A stretch of 64,000 nucleotides of DNA from Tricholoma matsutake. Its lineage: Eukaryota; Basidiomycota; Agaricomycetes; Agaricales; Tricholomataceae. The notes under the pieces are model-generated. The model made no database searches, was not told the origin of the DNA, and saw nothing but the letters and a program-made list of their open reading frames with translations. The stretch is from contig AP026545.1 of the NCBI GenBank assembly GCA_026075535.2, positions 7,068,001-7,132,000 on the forward strand. Reading direction: 5' to 3'. This document shows positions 23,335 to 33,967 of the stretch, one piece after another (position 1 is the first letter of the stretch; each line of letters starts with the position of its first letter). The translations under genes and the position numbers were made by a program.

Positions 23335-26114
23335 ATGGCATCCATCACTCCTCGTGCCTCTGTTTCTGGTTTCTGGGCAGATGCTACCATGACCACTGAC
23401 TACTTCCCAGACGAAGGCCCAGACGCTGAACAGCAGCTTCTTCCAGATGACGTCGAGGTAGTAGACGATGGGCGGACACCGGTATGTTTTGTATGCCCTA
23501 CGCACGACCCGTGTTATATTCTGGGGTTATAGCTTGATAAAACAATCGACCGCATTGGAATGGGCAGCTATCAATGGACGTTGTTGTCACTCTGTGGATT
23601 CGGTGCGTCTCATATTTTGGGTTTCAAATTCCGTGGAATTGAAAAATTTCGGTAATTAACAGGGTGGATGGCGGACAACGTGCGCGGATGATATCCGTCT
23701 TTTCTGCTGGTCTGTTGACACAATATTCAGATGTGGATCCAAGCTGTGGCTATTATTCTGCCCCGTGTACAACAACATTATGCTAGTGCGTAGGCCAGCA
23801 GAGGTCATCCTAAGCTTATACCGATGCATCGTAGTCCCCGACAACTATATTGGTACCGTATCTTCTGCTATGTTCGCCGGAATGATGTTCGGTGCCGTGG
23901 GCTGGGGGACATGTAAGTGGTGCTGGCCCATGTCAAGCAAATCAATGTGTAACATGCCGTTCAAGGCTCCGACCTAATGGGACGGAGTACAGCTTTCAAT
24001 GCGACACTTTTCTTCACGGCGCTGTTTGGACTACTTGCCTCTCGCGCTAATTCATTTGCTACACTTGGTGTCATACTGTTTTTCTTGGGGAGCGCTGTTG
24101 GCGTAAGTAGCTTGCTTCCATGTTTTGTGGACGAACTGAGTATTTTGATAGGGGTCGATGCCCACCGACGGGACGCTGCTACTGGAACACATGCCAAGAT
24201 CCAAGCAGTACCTTGTCACTGCGCTCTCCGTATTTTTCTCCTTTGGTGCTGTCCTCTCCGCTGTTGTTGCTCTTTTAGTTCTTCCACAGCATTCTTGTCC
24301 ATCTTCACCTGAAGTCTGTGACGTAGATTTGCAAAATCAAGGATGGAAATATCTCCTCTTCACCCTTGGGCTTATAGTACGTAGTAGATCATCCACGAGC
24401 CCCCACGCCGTCGGTCATCTTTCCATGATGACATTGTCGTCCATACCTCCACCCCCCATTCCCGTAATTTCCCTCTTACTCTAACCTACAGACCCTCACC
24501 ATGTTCCTGGCCCGCATTGCATTCTTCCGCCTGCATGAATCCCCCCGGTATCTGGTACACGCCGGTCGCCCACAAGAAGCAATCGAGTCACTGCAAATGA
24601 TTTCTCGTTTCAATGGGTCGGATCTCTCACTCGAATTAGATGACGTCAGGGACCACCATCACAAGCCCGATGTCGAAGAATCAATAGAAGCAAGAAGCGC
24701 CTTACCATGTGACAGTCCAGCAGAACGTCCGCGGGCGACCTCGACCACCACATTCAACGCATCTGGCTCGGAGAACGATCCGCAGCATGTACCTTCTCCA
24801 CCCAATGGAATTGGAGATGGACGGCCCACTTTGGTCACGCAGTACAATTCTACAGATGCTTCCCCAGCTACTTTGGATGGACATTCATTTGCGACTCCTG
24901 CTGAAGAGCATCCACCAGCGATTCTGCCTAGCAGGCAAATCCAGCCCATCTCTCCGCGGTCACCGCCCCTGTCTTCGGCAAGTACACTTAGCCCTCGTAG
25001 CCATTCGCGGAGTACTCGACAAAGTAGTCATGCTTCCACACGCAGACGGCGGTCGTCATCGGCTTGTGAGAAGAAGATTTACTATTTGTTACCTCGCAGA
25101 CTCAGGAGGGCACTCTGGGCATGGTCCGATCGAGTGATGACGGTCCTGTCTCCTGAGTGGTTTAGAACGACCGTCTTAGTTTGGGGTGCATGGTTTTTCA
25201 TGTCGCTTGGTTCGTCTCCTTTTGCGTAGCCCCTGGCCTCCAATTTGAGCATGATCTTATTTCTAGCCTTCACGATGTTCAACGTGTTTTTGCCCAAATT
25301 GTTAGAAACCAGATCGAGGGTGGACATCACCAGCGTAATCCCTGGAAAGAAATTAGAAGATAACTTATGGGACGTTGTTATATTTACAATTGGAGGATGT
25401 CCTGGAGCAATTGTGAGTCATCCCGTTTCGTGCTTATTGGATGCATATCTATTGACCTCTAACTTGTCAGCTTGGCGCTTATATGATTGAATCGCGCTTG
25501 GGCCGCAGGCTGTCGTTGGCGGGAAGCACGTTCATTACGGCGTTGTTCTGTATCATTTTTGTGCTGGTGGAGTCATCATGGGCTGTTCGGGCAAGTACGG
25601 TGGGCATCAGTTTGAGTGCAACAGTAAGGATCTTGTGCTTTCCGTCTTCCTCAATTGTATGACACTGGTTATAATTCGATTCTAGACCATGTGGGCAGTG
25701 CTTTACGGGTACGTCTGTCTAGAGTTCTTCCGTTCGTATGTTAACCTACTGTTGCTACAGGTGGACCCCTGAGATTTTCGGAACAAAAGGTATGTTATGA
25801 TGCAACGTTTCCTATTTTTTTTGGCAGATTTGAACGGTCTTCTTTTAGTGCGAGGCACAGCGTGTGGAATTGCTTCTGCACTGTCGCGAATGTAAGTCGC
25901 TACCCTCCCCAATCAATTTCATCACTGATGCTTTTTTCCCAGAGGAGGAATGATAGCACCCATGCTGGGCGGGGCGCTTCTGATGATGGACCGATCCGTC
26001 CCAGTGTATGCCAGCGTAATTACTTTTGCTGTCGCAGGAACTTGTGTGTTGATGCTGAGAGAAGGCGAGGGAGACAGCGGTCGTGGTAAGGTCGAGCCGG
26101 TGATCATGCACTAA
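23335..26114 (+). CDS. MFS transporter, SV2/SVOP-like
   Basis: Twelve-helix major facilitator protein of the type often annotated in fungi as SV2/SVOP-like or sugar-porter-like. The substrate is unknown. The first exons are 23335-23481, 23533-23602, 23663-23679 and 23731-23785, followed by about eight more. The sequence reads IDRIGMGSYQWTLLSLCGFG, WMADNMWIQAVAIILPRVQQ, then NYIGTVSSAMFAGMMFGAVG and the loop 2-3 motif SDLMGRSTAF. Next come GSMPTDGTLLLEHMPRSKQY and FRLHESPRYLVHAGRPQEAI. A long Ser/Arg-rich cytosolic loop (about 180 residues) separates the two halves, as is usual in this group. The second half has ESRLGRRLSLAGSTFITALF, WTPEIFGTKVRGTACGIASA and GGMIAPMLGG. The stop is at 26112-26114. 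The start ATG at 23335 is the first ATG of the exon. Confidence 0.85.
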
Positions 26115-26923
26115 CAAAATTCTAGTGTTGCTGTAATTTCCGAGGATGTGGGATACTGTATCAATGTATCTCTAATTGTCAGCCCTCGAGGAGTCGTCCC
26201 TTGTCGTCTTGCCATCGTTCTTGTTCTACGTTGTTCATTAGTGTTGACTTTTCCGGGTAACATTTCAACCTACTATAAAACAGGTGCGTCCACCTCGAAC
26301 TTTCCGGGTTCAAAAATCTTGCTCCAATAACCATAGTTGCTGCCCGGACACTTCTGAAATTCAGAGCTTTCCCGACATCCTCTGCATCTTCATCTCTCGT
26401 AACAAACACCATACCCTGACTACATCCTCTTATCTTCCCACCAGGCGCCTCGACAGCTTTTATGATCTCATCGAGGATTTTAAATTCTTGCTGGTGCGCG
26501 GATGCTGAGTATAAGACCTTGCCGACGATTCTAGTTCCGGTGGTTTCGATGGCCGTGGTGCCGAAGATGAAGATGAGAAAACACTGAGCGAAACTCGGAG
26601 CTCATACTCCTCTGTCTAGTACCACCTTCAAGTCATCCTCTCCTCCAGACCCGAGGTCATCATGGACGACGTGATACCTCTCCTTTACCAACTTCGTAAA
26701 CTTCAACTGATGGCACATCAACTCCATTCCATAGTGCACCAGCTCTCGCCTGGATTCTAGGTGAATTGTCGATCACAGGTAGTTGCCGTCGCATGCCGGC
26801 CGCAATGAATGATTTCAGTAGGATACCCTGTTTTCTGTGGTTGTCAGTATCTCTAAGTTTAAAAATGAGAAGTAAGAGCCGAAAAATTTCGAATTATAAA
26901 CTTCATCGTAGATAATACACGTT
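26115..26923. other. Intergenic, no supported gene
   Basis: No family recognised. A minus-strand open segment between about 26610 and 26760 (RELVHYGMELMCHQLKFTK...) and another just upstream (LLKSFIAAGMRRQLPVIDNS) look weakly protein-like and could be exons of a small unknown gene or a decayed one. I could not build a complete model. A 32-codon plus-strand ORF starts at about 26661. Confidence 0.35.
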
Positions 26924-27547
26924 CTACTTTATTAACATTATGCCTTCGGTGGGTTTTTGGCTCATAGAGATGCGATACACATGGGCATGTTGGTTCTTTC
27001 TTAGTTCGGGCCACTCTATCCGAGCCCAAACACAACCTTCGTACCAATTCTTAGCCTTGTGGGCATCATTATGATCCAGCGGTGGCAACAGGACATATAC
27101 CTTTCCCGAGACTACTTGAGCAAACGCCTGAGATGCGCGGTCCCAGAATTCTACATAAACTTCCCTCGTCGCCTTGTTAGCTTTATCTAACAAGTCCCTG
27201 TCCAAGTAGGAACTGACGGTGAAGAGGTTGTTTTTCTTGGCATATTTCTTTGCTTTGGTTTTCGAATTGCGAGGAAGACACCAGAAAAGGCTTTGGTCCG
27301 TTTTCACGTGGCCCTTGAACATACCCACAAAGTCTTCAACAGTAGGGACACTGAATGTAGGTTCTTTTCCACGGCTCGGTGAATCTGTTGTAGTATGTGG
27401 AGTTTGACAACTGAACTTACTTGTCGCTGCAACTGTTTTGCTACTGCGACGATCAAGAGCGAAGTCAACAGCAGTCGGTGCACTTGTGACAGCAGTGATA
27501 ATCGCAGAGCATAATGCGGTAATAATAATGGATTTGAAGGATAGCAT
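26924..27547 (-). CDS. Small secreted protein, unknown function
   Basis: Single-exon ORF of 207 residues when started at the ATG at 27547. This start is preferred because it puts a clean signal peptide (MLSFKSIIITALCSAIITAV, cleavage likely after TSA) at the N-terminus. In-frame ATGs at 27604 and 27577 would precede it with unconserved residues. The mature part is basic, with few cysteines (FSCQ, FWCLPR, EGCVW). A conserved-looking core reads EFWDRASQAFAQVVSGKVYV followed by ARIEWPELRKNQHAHVYRI. This pattern (W-x-x-AS-x-x-A...SG-x-VYV, later W-x-E-x-P-x-L) resembles a group of small secreted proteins I have seen in Agaricomycetes, but I know no function. It could act at the host or litter interface. 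It lies 1.5 kb from the transposon cluster. Confidence 0.65.
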   Translation of the reverse strand: MLSFKSIIITALCSAIITAVTSAPTAVDFALDRRSSKTVAATSKFSCQTPHTTTDSPSRGKEPTFSVPTVEDFVGMFKGHVKTDQSLFWCLPRNSKTKAKKYAKKNNLFTVSSYLDRDLLDKANKATREVYVEFWDRASQAFAQVVSGKVYVLLPPLDHNDAHKAKNWYEGCVWARIEWPELRKNQHAHVYRISMSQKPTEGIMLIK

Positions 27548-28421
27548 GACTTGGCTATGCCATAAGAAGATGATCATTTCAAGTAAGTAGTATGAAAGGA
27601 ACATACTGGCAATAGCCTCCGAAAATGTAGAAGCTTGAAGGCAATTGAAGTTAACAACGCGAAGCTGGAGATACGAATCAGATCATGCCACAAAAATACG
27701 ATCATTCGACTTACAAAGAGATCTGAACAGTGACCAGCACTTGTTTGGAGGAATGGGTAAGCACAGCTGAAGAACCCAGGGAACATACTAGTATATTTTA
27801 TATGAACTTGTGCAGCACTCTGATAACCCCATAATTCGTAAGGCTCCCTGCTTGGACGGAAGCAACTGAGGGCTCTGGAGTGCCGAATGTCCTGTGCGTG
27901 TCCAGTGACATAGGATACCACTCCTGTAACACAGATAGACTGGAGCGCTTACACAGCGCGCTTCCTTATGATGAGGAATATTGATGCATGTTACGTACCC
28001 TCGTAGATGTTCGAAGGAGAAAGTGCTTAAAGGATGTCCTTAGGATAATCGTGGCACAGTTCCGAGTTGCTGAATGATGTTAGACCGGTGACCGATCCCT
28101 AGTAGTGGTTGCGAGTCTATGATGATGTATGCACTCACAGCAACAAACCCTGTGTCTGCAGCTGTCTGCAGCGGTGCTAGCATCAGGAAAACTAAAATCA
28201 GTGTGGCTGGGTGTGACTGGTTGGCACCATGCAAGCCACGCCCTGCCACACCGCCACAACGAGGAATGGCGCCAAAAATACTTTCGCGAACGCCACACCA
28301 TGAGCAAGGGTGCCGGTGTCTCTCTAGCCTGCCGAGAGACCACCGGCAGCCGGCGTCCAGCCGAGCGTCAGTGCCAGCGCATCGATCGTTTGATCTCACC
28401 GCCTTTCTCCCTACCATCATA
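27548..28421. other. Border zone, no supported gene
   Basis: No recognised gene. The ORF at 28040-28453 (minus) runs into the adjacent MITE and looks like chance opening in a GC-rich stretch (28140-28400). CpGs are still frequent here, so the composition belongs to the gene-space side of the border. Confidence 0.4.
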
Positions 28422-28852
28422 AGATAGTCGTCATTCATACTCAACGAGATCACGTGTTTTGGTCAAGTTTGGTCAAAAGCTGGCATTGAGGCCAACCCAC
28501 AAAGTTTTAAAAAAAATGGTGCCCGAGGAATATTTTATTACCTGATTTTAAAAAACAACTGTCAAATCAGAATGTTCAGAGAAAGAAAAGAAGGAGGATT
28601 GTTGTTCCCAAAGTTGGCGATCAACCAGAAATCAGCCACGATCAAAATCTCGACTTTCGAGACAGAATTTTACAATGCTCACGCAACACTTGCTCCCTGC
28701 ACCCAATATTTCTCAGGCATCTTACTGACATGGAACAAGGGATTTCCTCAGAGCCAGATTTTGCAAAAAGCTAACTGAAAGGTTTTTACAGATGAAATTC
28801 ATTCAAAGTGCCAGATTCACGTGATCTCGTTGAGTATGAATGACAACTATCT
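28422..28852. mobile_element. 431-bp MITE with 35-base inverted ends
   Basis: The left end, starting AGATAGTCGTCATTCATACT at 28422 and running to CACGTG at 28456, matches the right end at about 28818-28852 in inverted orientation with one mismatch (TCG against TTG). Both junctions have TA outside the ends (28420-28421 and 28853-28854), as expected for Tc1/mariner-type insertion. The interior has no transposase, only short ORFs, so it is a non-autonomous element. Its right target TA is included in the TTACT target of the neighbouring Copia. Confidence 0.8.
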
Positions 28853-28856
28853 TACT

Positions 28857-29202
28857 TGTTGGAATCGCACCGTGAGTCCATAACGCTTTTGATGCGTTTG
28901 ATGCGTGTGCTATTTTTAGCATTCCCTTTGATCCGCGTGGTCAGTTTGTGTTTAAGTTTCCCCTTGTCTCTTTTCCTTTGACACACATCCTTTTGTTACG
29001 CATTACACGTATATATATCTTCAGTAGTTTACTTTATCACCTCAGTCACTTATCCAGAGACTGAGGTGAGCTATATTTACTATACATATTTATTGACCCA
29101 TACTTACTCTACTACAACAGTTGTTTATACTAGGTATAGTACGGATTAATACAGTCACTTATCCAGAGACTGAGTTGTTTATACTAGGATTTACTTTCTA
29201 CA
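28857..29202 (+). repeat. Copia 5' LTR
   Basis: Begins TGTTGGAATCGCACC and ends TTTACTTTCTACA. It keeps six CpG dinucleotides that the 3' LTR has lost. It contains a TATA-like run and a stem-loop (see the next entry) and a second partial copy of the loop sequence at 29152-29173. Confidence 0.97.
29010..29068 (+). promoter_or_regulatory. LTR core promoter and stem-loop
   Basis: TATATATAT at 29010-29018 is followed about 20 bases later by a perfect 10-base inverted repeat, CACCTCAGTC (29038-29047) and GACTGAGGTG (29059-29068), with an 11-base loop. The spacing would put the hairpin close to the transcript 5' end. The diverged Copia LTR at 39530-39880 keeps the stem (CACCTCAGT and ACTGAGGTG) although its loop has changed, which suggests selection on structure. 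Confidence 0.5.
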
Positions 29203-29216
29203 GGTTATGGGCCATT
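29203..29216 (+). other. Primer-binding site, half-tRNA type
   Basis: Directly after the 5' LTR is GGTTATGGGCC. This matches the complement of the anticodon stem-loop of initiator Met tRNA (about GGTTATGAGCCC) with one change that can still pair as G-U. Priming from a cut tRNA-iMet fragment is known for Drosophila copia, and its use here is inferred. Confidence 0.5.
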
Positions 29217-29383
29217 CTCGTCGTCTTTGAACAACGGGAGAAAGTATCCTAGCCACTTGATGTTCTGCTTCGTCATACCTTCTGATCCGTTTCCCCGATC
29301 ATTTTTGATCTCGGATCAATTCCTTTGTCTTTCACGGACCTGGCTGCTCTACCATTGCGTCTCTCTCATCTCCCTTTGCACAC

Positions 29384-30625
29384 TTGTCGTCCACTGACCT
29401 CGGTTTTCTATCATGGGGTACCGATACTGTTGATCCCCCATCCGTTTCCCCTATCAAACTTTCTGTGCAATATACCGGGGAGAAGCTCGACAAACTTAAA
29501 TCAAATTACAAAGAATGGTGCGAGGAGATTATTATTGCTTTATCATTAAACGGCCTTTATGAGTATGTTATGGGCAGAATACCTGAGCCCACTTCTACCG
29601 AACTCCGAGCACTTGCCAACTGGAAGGCAAATTCCCACCTCGTGTATGCGTTTATCGCGTCCAGCATCTCTCCGTCTGAGCGTAAATTCCTGGACATTAA
29701 AGTAGGCCCTGATGCGAACTGGAAAATTCTCCAGGACCGTCACCAGAAGGAAGGCCCCGTTCGGCAGGTCCAGCTCTTACAACAAGCGCTTTCCATCCAG
29801 TGTACAAAGGACACACCACTCCCCGAGACAGCAGAAAAGATTTGCGCATTAATTGAATGTGCTTTTGCCATGGGTGATATACAGGCTGATCTTCTTTGTT
29901 GCATTGCTCTCCTTAATTCCCTTAGTGATAATTTTCCACATGCTCGCTCCATTATTTCACGGGATATTGCTGCTTCTTCCCTCTCAGCTCCATATGGCTC
30001 GAAGGATATCAAATTATTTCTGGAGAATGAACAATCACTACTTGAGAATGATCAGCGTGGTGGTTCCAAAAACCATGCCGCTTTTACTGCACAGTCCAAA
30101 TCTTCCAAGCTCCCTAACACACCAATCTGCACCAACACTAACTGTGGGAAACTTGGCCACACGAAACAATATTGCATTAAACCTGGTGGTGGTATGGCTG
30201 GGAAATCACTCGAGGAGTCGATCGCTGCTTGCAGGGCTGCCCATGAGAAGAAATCCTTACCGGCTGGCACTACAAAAGTTCCTATTACCATGAAGGACAT
30301 TAATGGTTGTGCCTTCACTGTCATGGTCGACCCCGATGTTCCTACCCCACCTGCACCAGAATTTGCCGGGCTTGCTCACGACCCGCTGCCTTTAGACCCT
30401 TTGGACGCGCTGGAATATGAAGGATGGGTTGCTGTGGAGGAGGAGCTTACCACTACAGTGGACTGGAAACACCATACATCACCCATCCCTGACAATGCGC
30501 TCACCGTGGAACCCCTTTCACAGACTTGTCGCTCACACATCACCTTAGACACTCTCCCCTTTATTATTGACTCTGGGGCTACAGTACATATATCCCCTGA
30601 CAAGTCTGACTTCCTCACCTTATGA
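29384..30625 (+). CDS. Copia Gag and start of protease
   Basis: Encodes the capsid polyprotein (UBN2-like Gag) with WCEEIIIALSLNGLYEYVMG and FLDIKVGPDANWKILQDRHQ, then a zinc knuckle spaced C-x4-C-x4-H-x4-C (CTNTNCGKLGHTKQYC). The Asp protease active site FIIDSGATVHISPDKSDF lies at the very end. The open frame has no ATG near its 5' end: its first usable codon in the conserved region is TTG at 29384, where an ATG would be expected, and the in-frame ATG at 29207 runs into a stop after 7 codons. The ORF ends at a TGA (30623-30625) where CGA is expected. Confidence 0.85.
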   Translation: MSSTDLGFLSWGTDTVDPPSVSPIKLSVQYTGEKLDKLKSNYKEWCEEIIIALSLNGLYEYVMGRIPEPTSTELRALANWKANSHLVYAFIASSISPSERKFLDIKVGPDANWKILQDRHQKEGPVRQVQLLQQALSIQCTKDTPLPETAEKICALIECAFAMGDIQADLLCCIALLNSLSDNFPHARSIISRDIAASSLSAPYGSKDIKLFLENEQSLLENDQRGGSKNHAAFTAQSKSSKLPNTPICTNTNCGKLGHTKQYCIKPGGGMAGKSLEESIAACRAAHEKKSLPAGTTKVPITMKDINGCAFTVMVDPDVPTPPAPEFAGLAHDPLPLDPLDALEYEGWVAVEEELTTTVDWKHHTSPIPDNALTVEPLSQTCRSHITLDTLPFIIDSGATVHISPDKSDFLTL

Positions 30626-31512
30626 CCCATTTCACCTCGCTCTGTCAGAGGTGTCGGTGGTTCATCTATTGATGCTGTCGGTGTTGGTGATAGCTAAGAA
30701 TAGCCTGGGGCACATCAATTATTTTACGTAATGCCCTCTACATCCCAAAATCGGCAGTTCGGCTGATCTCAGTGGGCACGCTGGCCGACGACTCTAACAC
30801 TGTCACACATTTTGACAGTAACACATGCTGGTTCACTGATAAATCCTCCGGGGCCTTCATAGCTTGTGGATTGCGCATATCTAGAAAGCTTTACACACTC
30901 AACATTGCATCAGCCCAGGCTGATCACATGCTAACGGTTCACAATACCCCTACTCTCGAGACATGGCATCGTCATCTGGGTCATGCAAATTACCAGGCAC
31001 TCTGGGATATGGCCAAGAAGGGTGCTTTCACTGGTGCGCTGCTCACTTTATTGCAAAAATTACCTAAATGCAATTCCTGTGTCCTTGGCAAGCAGACCAA
31101 GTCTCCAGTCCCCAAGAAATGTCAGGAGGGACCAGGCCATAAGGCGACAAGGAAGCTGGAAAAGGTGTGGGTGGATCTATCTGGACCACATTCAGTAACA
31201 TCGCGTGCGGGGAACCGTTATATCATGGATATAGTAGACGACTACACCTCATTCCCATGGTCTATACCATTGCAAAATAAAGATGATGCTTTCATGGAAC
31301 TTAAAGCTTGGGAACTTGCCCGGGAGAACAAAACCAGCCTCAAAGTTGGGACCTATATCACTGATAACGGTGAACTTAAATTGCACGAAATGAAGGAGTG
31401 GTTGAAGACTCATGGTATTGATCAGCGTTTCATGGCACCTCACACCTTGGCTCACATAGGCCATGTTGAGCGAATGCATAGGACGCTTATGGCTAAAGTG
31501 CACACTATGTGA
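30626..31512 (+). pseudogene. Copia protease end and integrase
   Basis: Continues pol after the first stop. A frameshift lies at about 30690-30715, after GVGGSSIDAVGVGDS. From about 30716 the frame is open again. It contains the GAG-pre-integrase zinc motif (TWHRHLGHANYQALWDMAKK, CNSCVLGKQTK) and the DDE integrase core: the first Asp in VDLSGPHSV, the second in YITDNGELKL and the Glu in GHVERMHRTL. All three catalytic residues are kept. It ends at TGA 31510-31512, again in place of CGA, just before IYAGLPAYLWDEFY. Confidence 0.88.
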
Positions 31513-33924
31513 ATATATGCTGGTCTGCCAGCTTATTTGTGGGATGAGTTCTACCTCACAGCTGCCCACTTGCATGCCAAGACTACGACCCATTCACTAG
31601 CAAGCCTAATGCCTTGGGAATTATGGTACAAGAGAAAACCTGATTATTCTTATCTTCGGGAGATAGGTTGCAGGGCATTTGTGCTTATCCCAGGAAAGGA
31701 TAATCCCAAGATACTTGAACGATCCATCAAATGCATCTTGATAGGCTATGAGCCAAAATCAAAAGCATATCACTGTTATAACCGCGCAACGCATAAGGTT
31801 CATATTTCATATCATGTCCGCTTTCTTGAGAGCCATGAAGGCTATTCACCACCTTCAATCGATGAATTAGGAGAGGATGATAATATTGGGTCCAGTGGTA
31901 GTCTACCCACATTCCTTGGTCCTATTTTACAGCAAGATGATGATGTTGAGTCTTCTCATGAATTCACTCTCCCTGATGCGCCCTCTAATAGTTTCACGAC
32001 ACTGCCACCGCCACCCGTCGCCCAGCCTATTTGTCGATCTACCCATGTTCTAATACCCACAGACAAAAACCCCAATGGTGGCCCTGCTATTACTAGAACA
32101 GTGGCTGCAGTGCAAGAATCATTGGAGAGCGCTGCGCATGTAAAGGAGGCGCAGCGGGAGCATCGGGCTGCTATTGTGGCTGCACGATCGGATCACATTA
32201 CAGATCAATCCTCCAATCATGATCGTGATGACATGGAAGAACTCCAACAATCATTTCATAATCTTGATTTGGGCGATCAACCGCATCAATTTCAGGCCCT
32301 GATCTTGGAAATGGTAGATTTTGATCTGCAGTCACTTCAATTTGAGGATGAGCCGAAAACATGGGATGAAGCCAGAAGATCTGTTGATGCAACACGATGG
32401 GAGCATGGATATCTGGAGGAATTGAACTCATTGAAAGAAATGGGGGTATACAAACTAATACCTAGGTCAGAGGTTCCACTAGGGAAACATATTAGGCGTG
32501 GGAGACCGATTTTCCACATTAAGCGCAATGAGGTGGGTACCCCTATTAGATGGAAGGTACACCTAGTCTTCAGAGGAAATGAACAAATTTATGGCAGGGA
32601 CTACACCAAAACTACCTCACCGACTGCGTGCATGGAATCATGGCGGATTCTCTTACACATAGCCGCCTCACTTGGTTGGGATGCACAACAGGTCGACATA
32701 AAGATGGCCTTTCTTTACGGCTTACTTCCGGATGATGAAATTCAATATATGCAGCAGCCTGCTGGTTTCGAGGAGCAGGGCAAGGAGGACTGGGTTTGGC
32801 AACTACAGCGCAGCTTATATGGTATGAAACAGAGTGGGCACATTTGGAATCAGACCCTTAATGCACAGATGCTAAATTGGGGATTCACCCGCCTCTCGTG
32901 CGAGTCCTGTATCTATTACCATAAAACTGACACTGGTACAATTATTGCTGCTGTCCATGTCGACGACTATCTAACCATTGCCGACTCCAAGGATGAAAAC
33001 GAGCGCTTCAAGAACCAGATGCGCGAAGTATGGACTATCTCCGAATTGGGGATGGCATGTTTTATTATGGGTATTGCTGTCTCATGGGACCGAGACATGC
33101 GTACTGTTGCACTTTCACAGACCGCTCTTATTGACAAAATAGTGGAACAGTTTGGTCAGAAAGAAGCACACCCCGTTTCTGCCCCATTGGACCCTGGTTT
33201 GAAACTATGGCGCTCCAATCTGCAATGTATGTCCCAGGATGCCAGGAACGCCCTGGCCAAGCTTCCCTACTGCTCTCTTGTCGGATGCTTATTGTACTTG
33301 GCAATATCTACGCATCCTGACATTTCTTATGCAGTACAACAGCTCTCTCAATACCTTGATTCGTACTCCTTAGAACACTGGAGTGCTGCTATACGGCTAG
33401 TACATTATCTAAAGGGAACTAGGGACTTCAAGCTTTATCTGGGTGGACAGAACCCCATTCTCCTGCACACCTATAGTGACTCCGACTGGGCTAATTGCCA
33501 TGACACTCGTCGCAGCATTGGGGGATACATGTGCTCTCTTGGCTCAGGTGCAGTGTCTTGGGCAGCATGTAAACAGAAGGTAGTGGCAGCTTCCACCTGT
33601 GAAGCAGAATACATAGCGGCGTTTGAGACCGCAAAGGAATGCGTCTGGTTGCGTATGCTACTACGCGCTATTGATTTTCATCAAAACTTGCCTACTACCA
33701 TCCTCTGCGACAACAACGCTATGAAGACTTTATCCGAGGACCCATTACTTCATTCACGCGTTAAGCACATTGACATCAAATATCATTTCCTATGCAAGCG
33801 TGTACAGTCGGGCGACCTAGCTATCACTTACATCCACACCCGTGACAATGTAGCCGACATGTTTACTAAAGCCCTGGAACCTAAACATTTTGCCGTCCTT
33901 CGTGCATCTCTTGGCCTTCATTAG
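31513..33924 (+). pseudogene. Copia reverse transcriptase and RNase H
   Basis: An open frame of about 800 codons without an internal stop. It carries the integrase C-terminus (GYEPKSKAYHCYNRATHKVH), an acidic and Pro-rich linker, and RVT_2 reverse transcriptase with MGVYKLIPRSEVPLGKHIRR, QQVDIKMAFLYGLLPDDEI, SLYGMKQSGHIWNQTLNAQM and the catalytic box AAVHVDDYLTIAD, which is intact. Copia-type RNase H follows: YSDSDWANCHDTRRSIGGY, STCEAEYIAAFETAKECVWL, DNNAMKTLS, KHIDIKYHF and RDNVADMFTKAL. It lacks its own start because it is the tail of the broken polyprotein. The proteins could be supplied to other copies only if the upstream stops are suppressed. Confidence 0.92.
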
Positions 33925-33944
33925 TGGGATTCCATGCAAGGAGG

Positions 33945-33967
33945 AGTGTATTCACGGTGAGGAGGAG
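33945..33967 (+). other. Copia polypurine tract
   Basis: A purine-rich GGTGAGGAGGAG lies immediately before the 3' LTR, and a near copy (CAAGGAGGAG) lies about 20 bases earlier. This is the expected position for the plus-strand primer. The reverse-strand Copia relic keeps the same doubled CTCCTCCTCAC at 39881-39914. Confidence 0.7.

Noticed and set aside
28040..28453. 137-codon minus-strand ORF
   Set aside because: It crosses the edge of the MITE and shows no domain. A gene spanning a MITE end is unlikely without other support.
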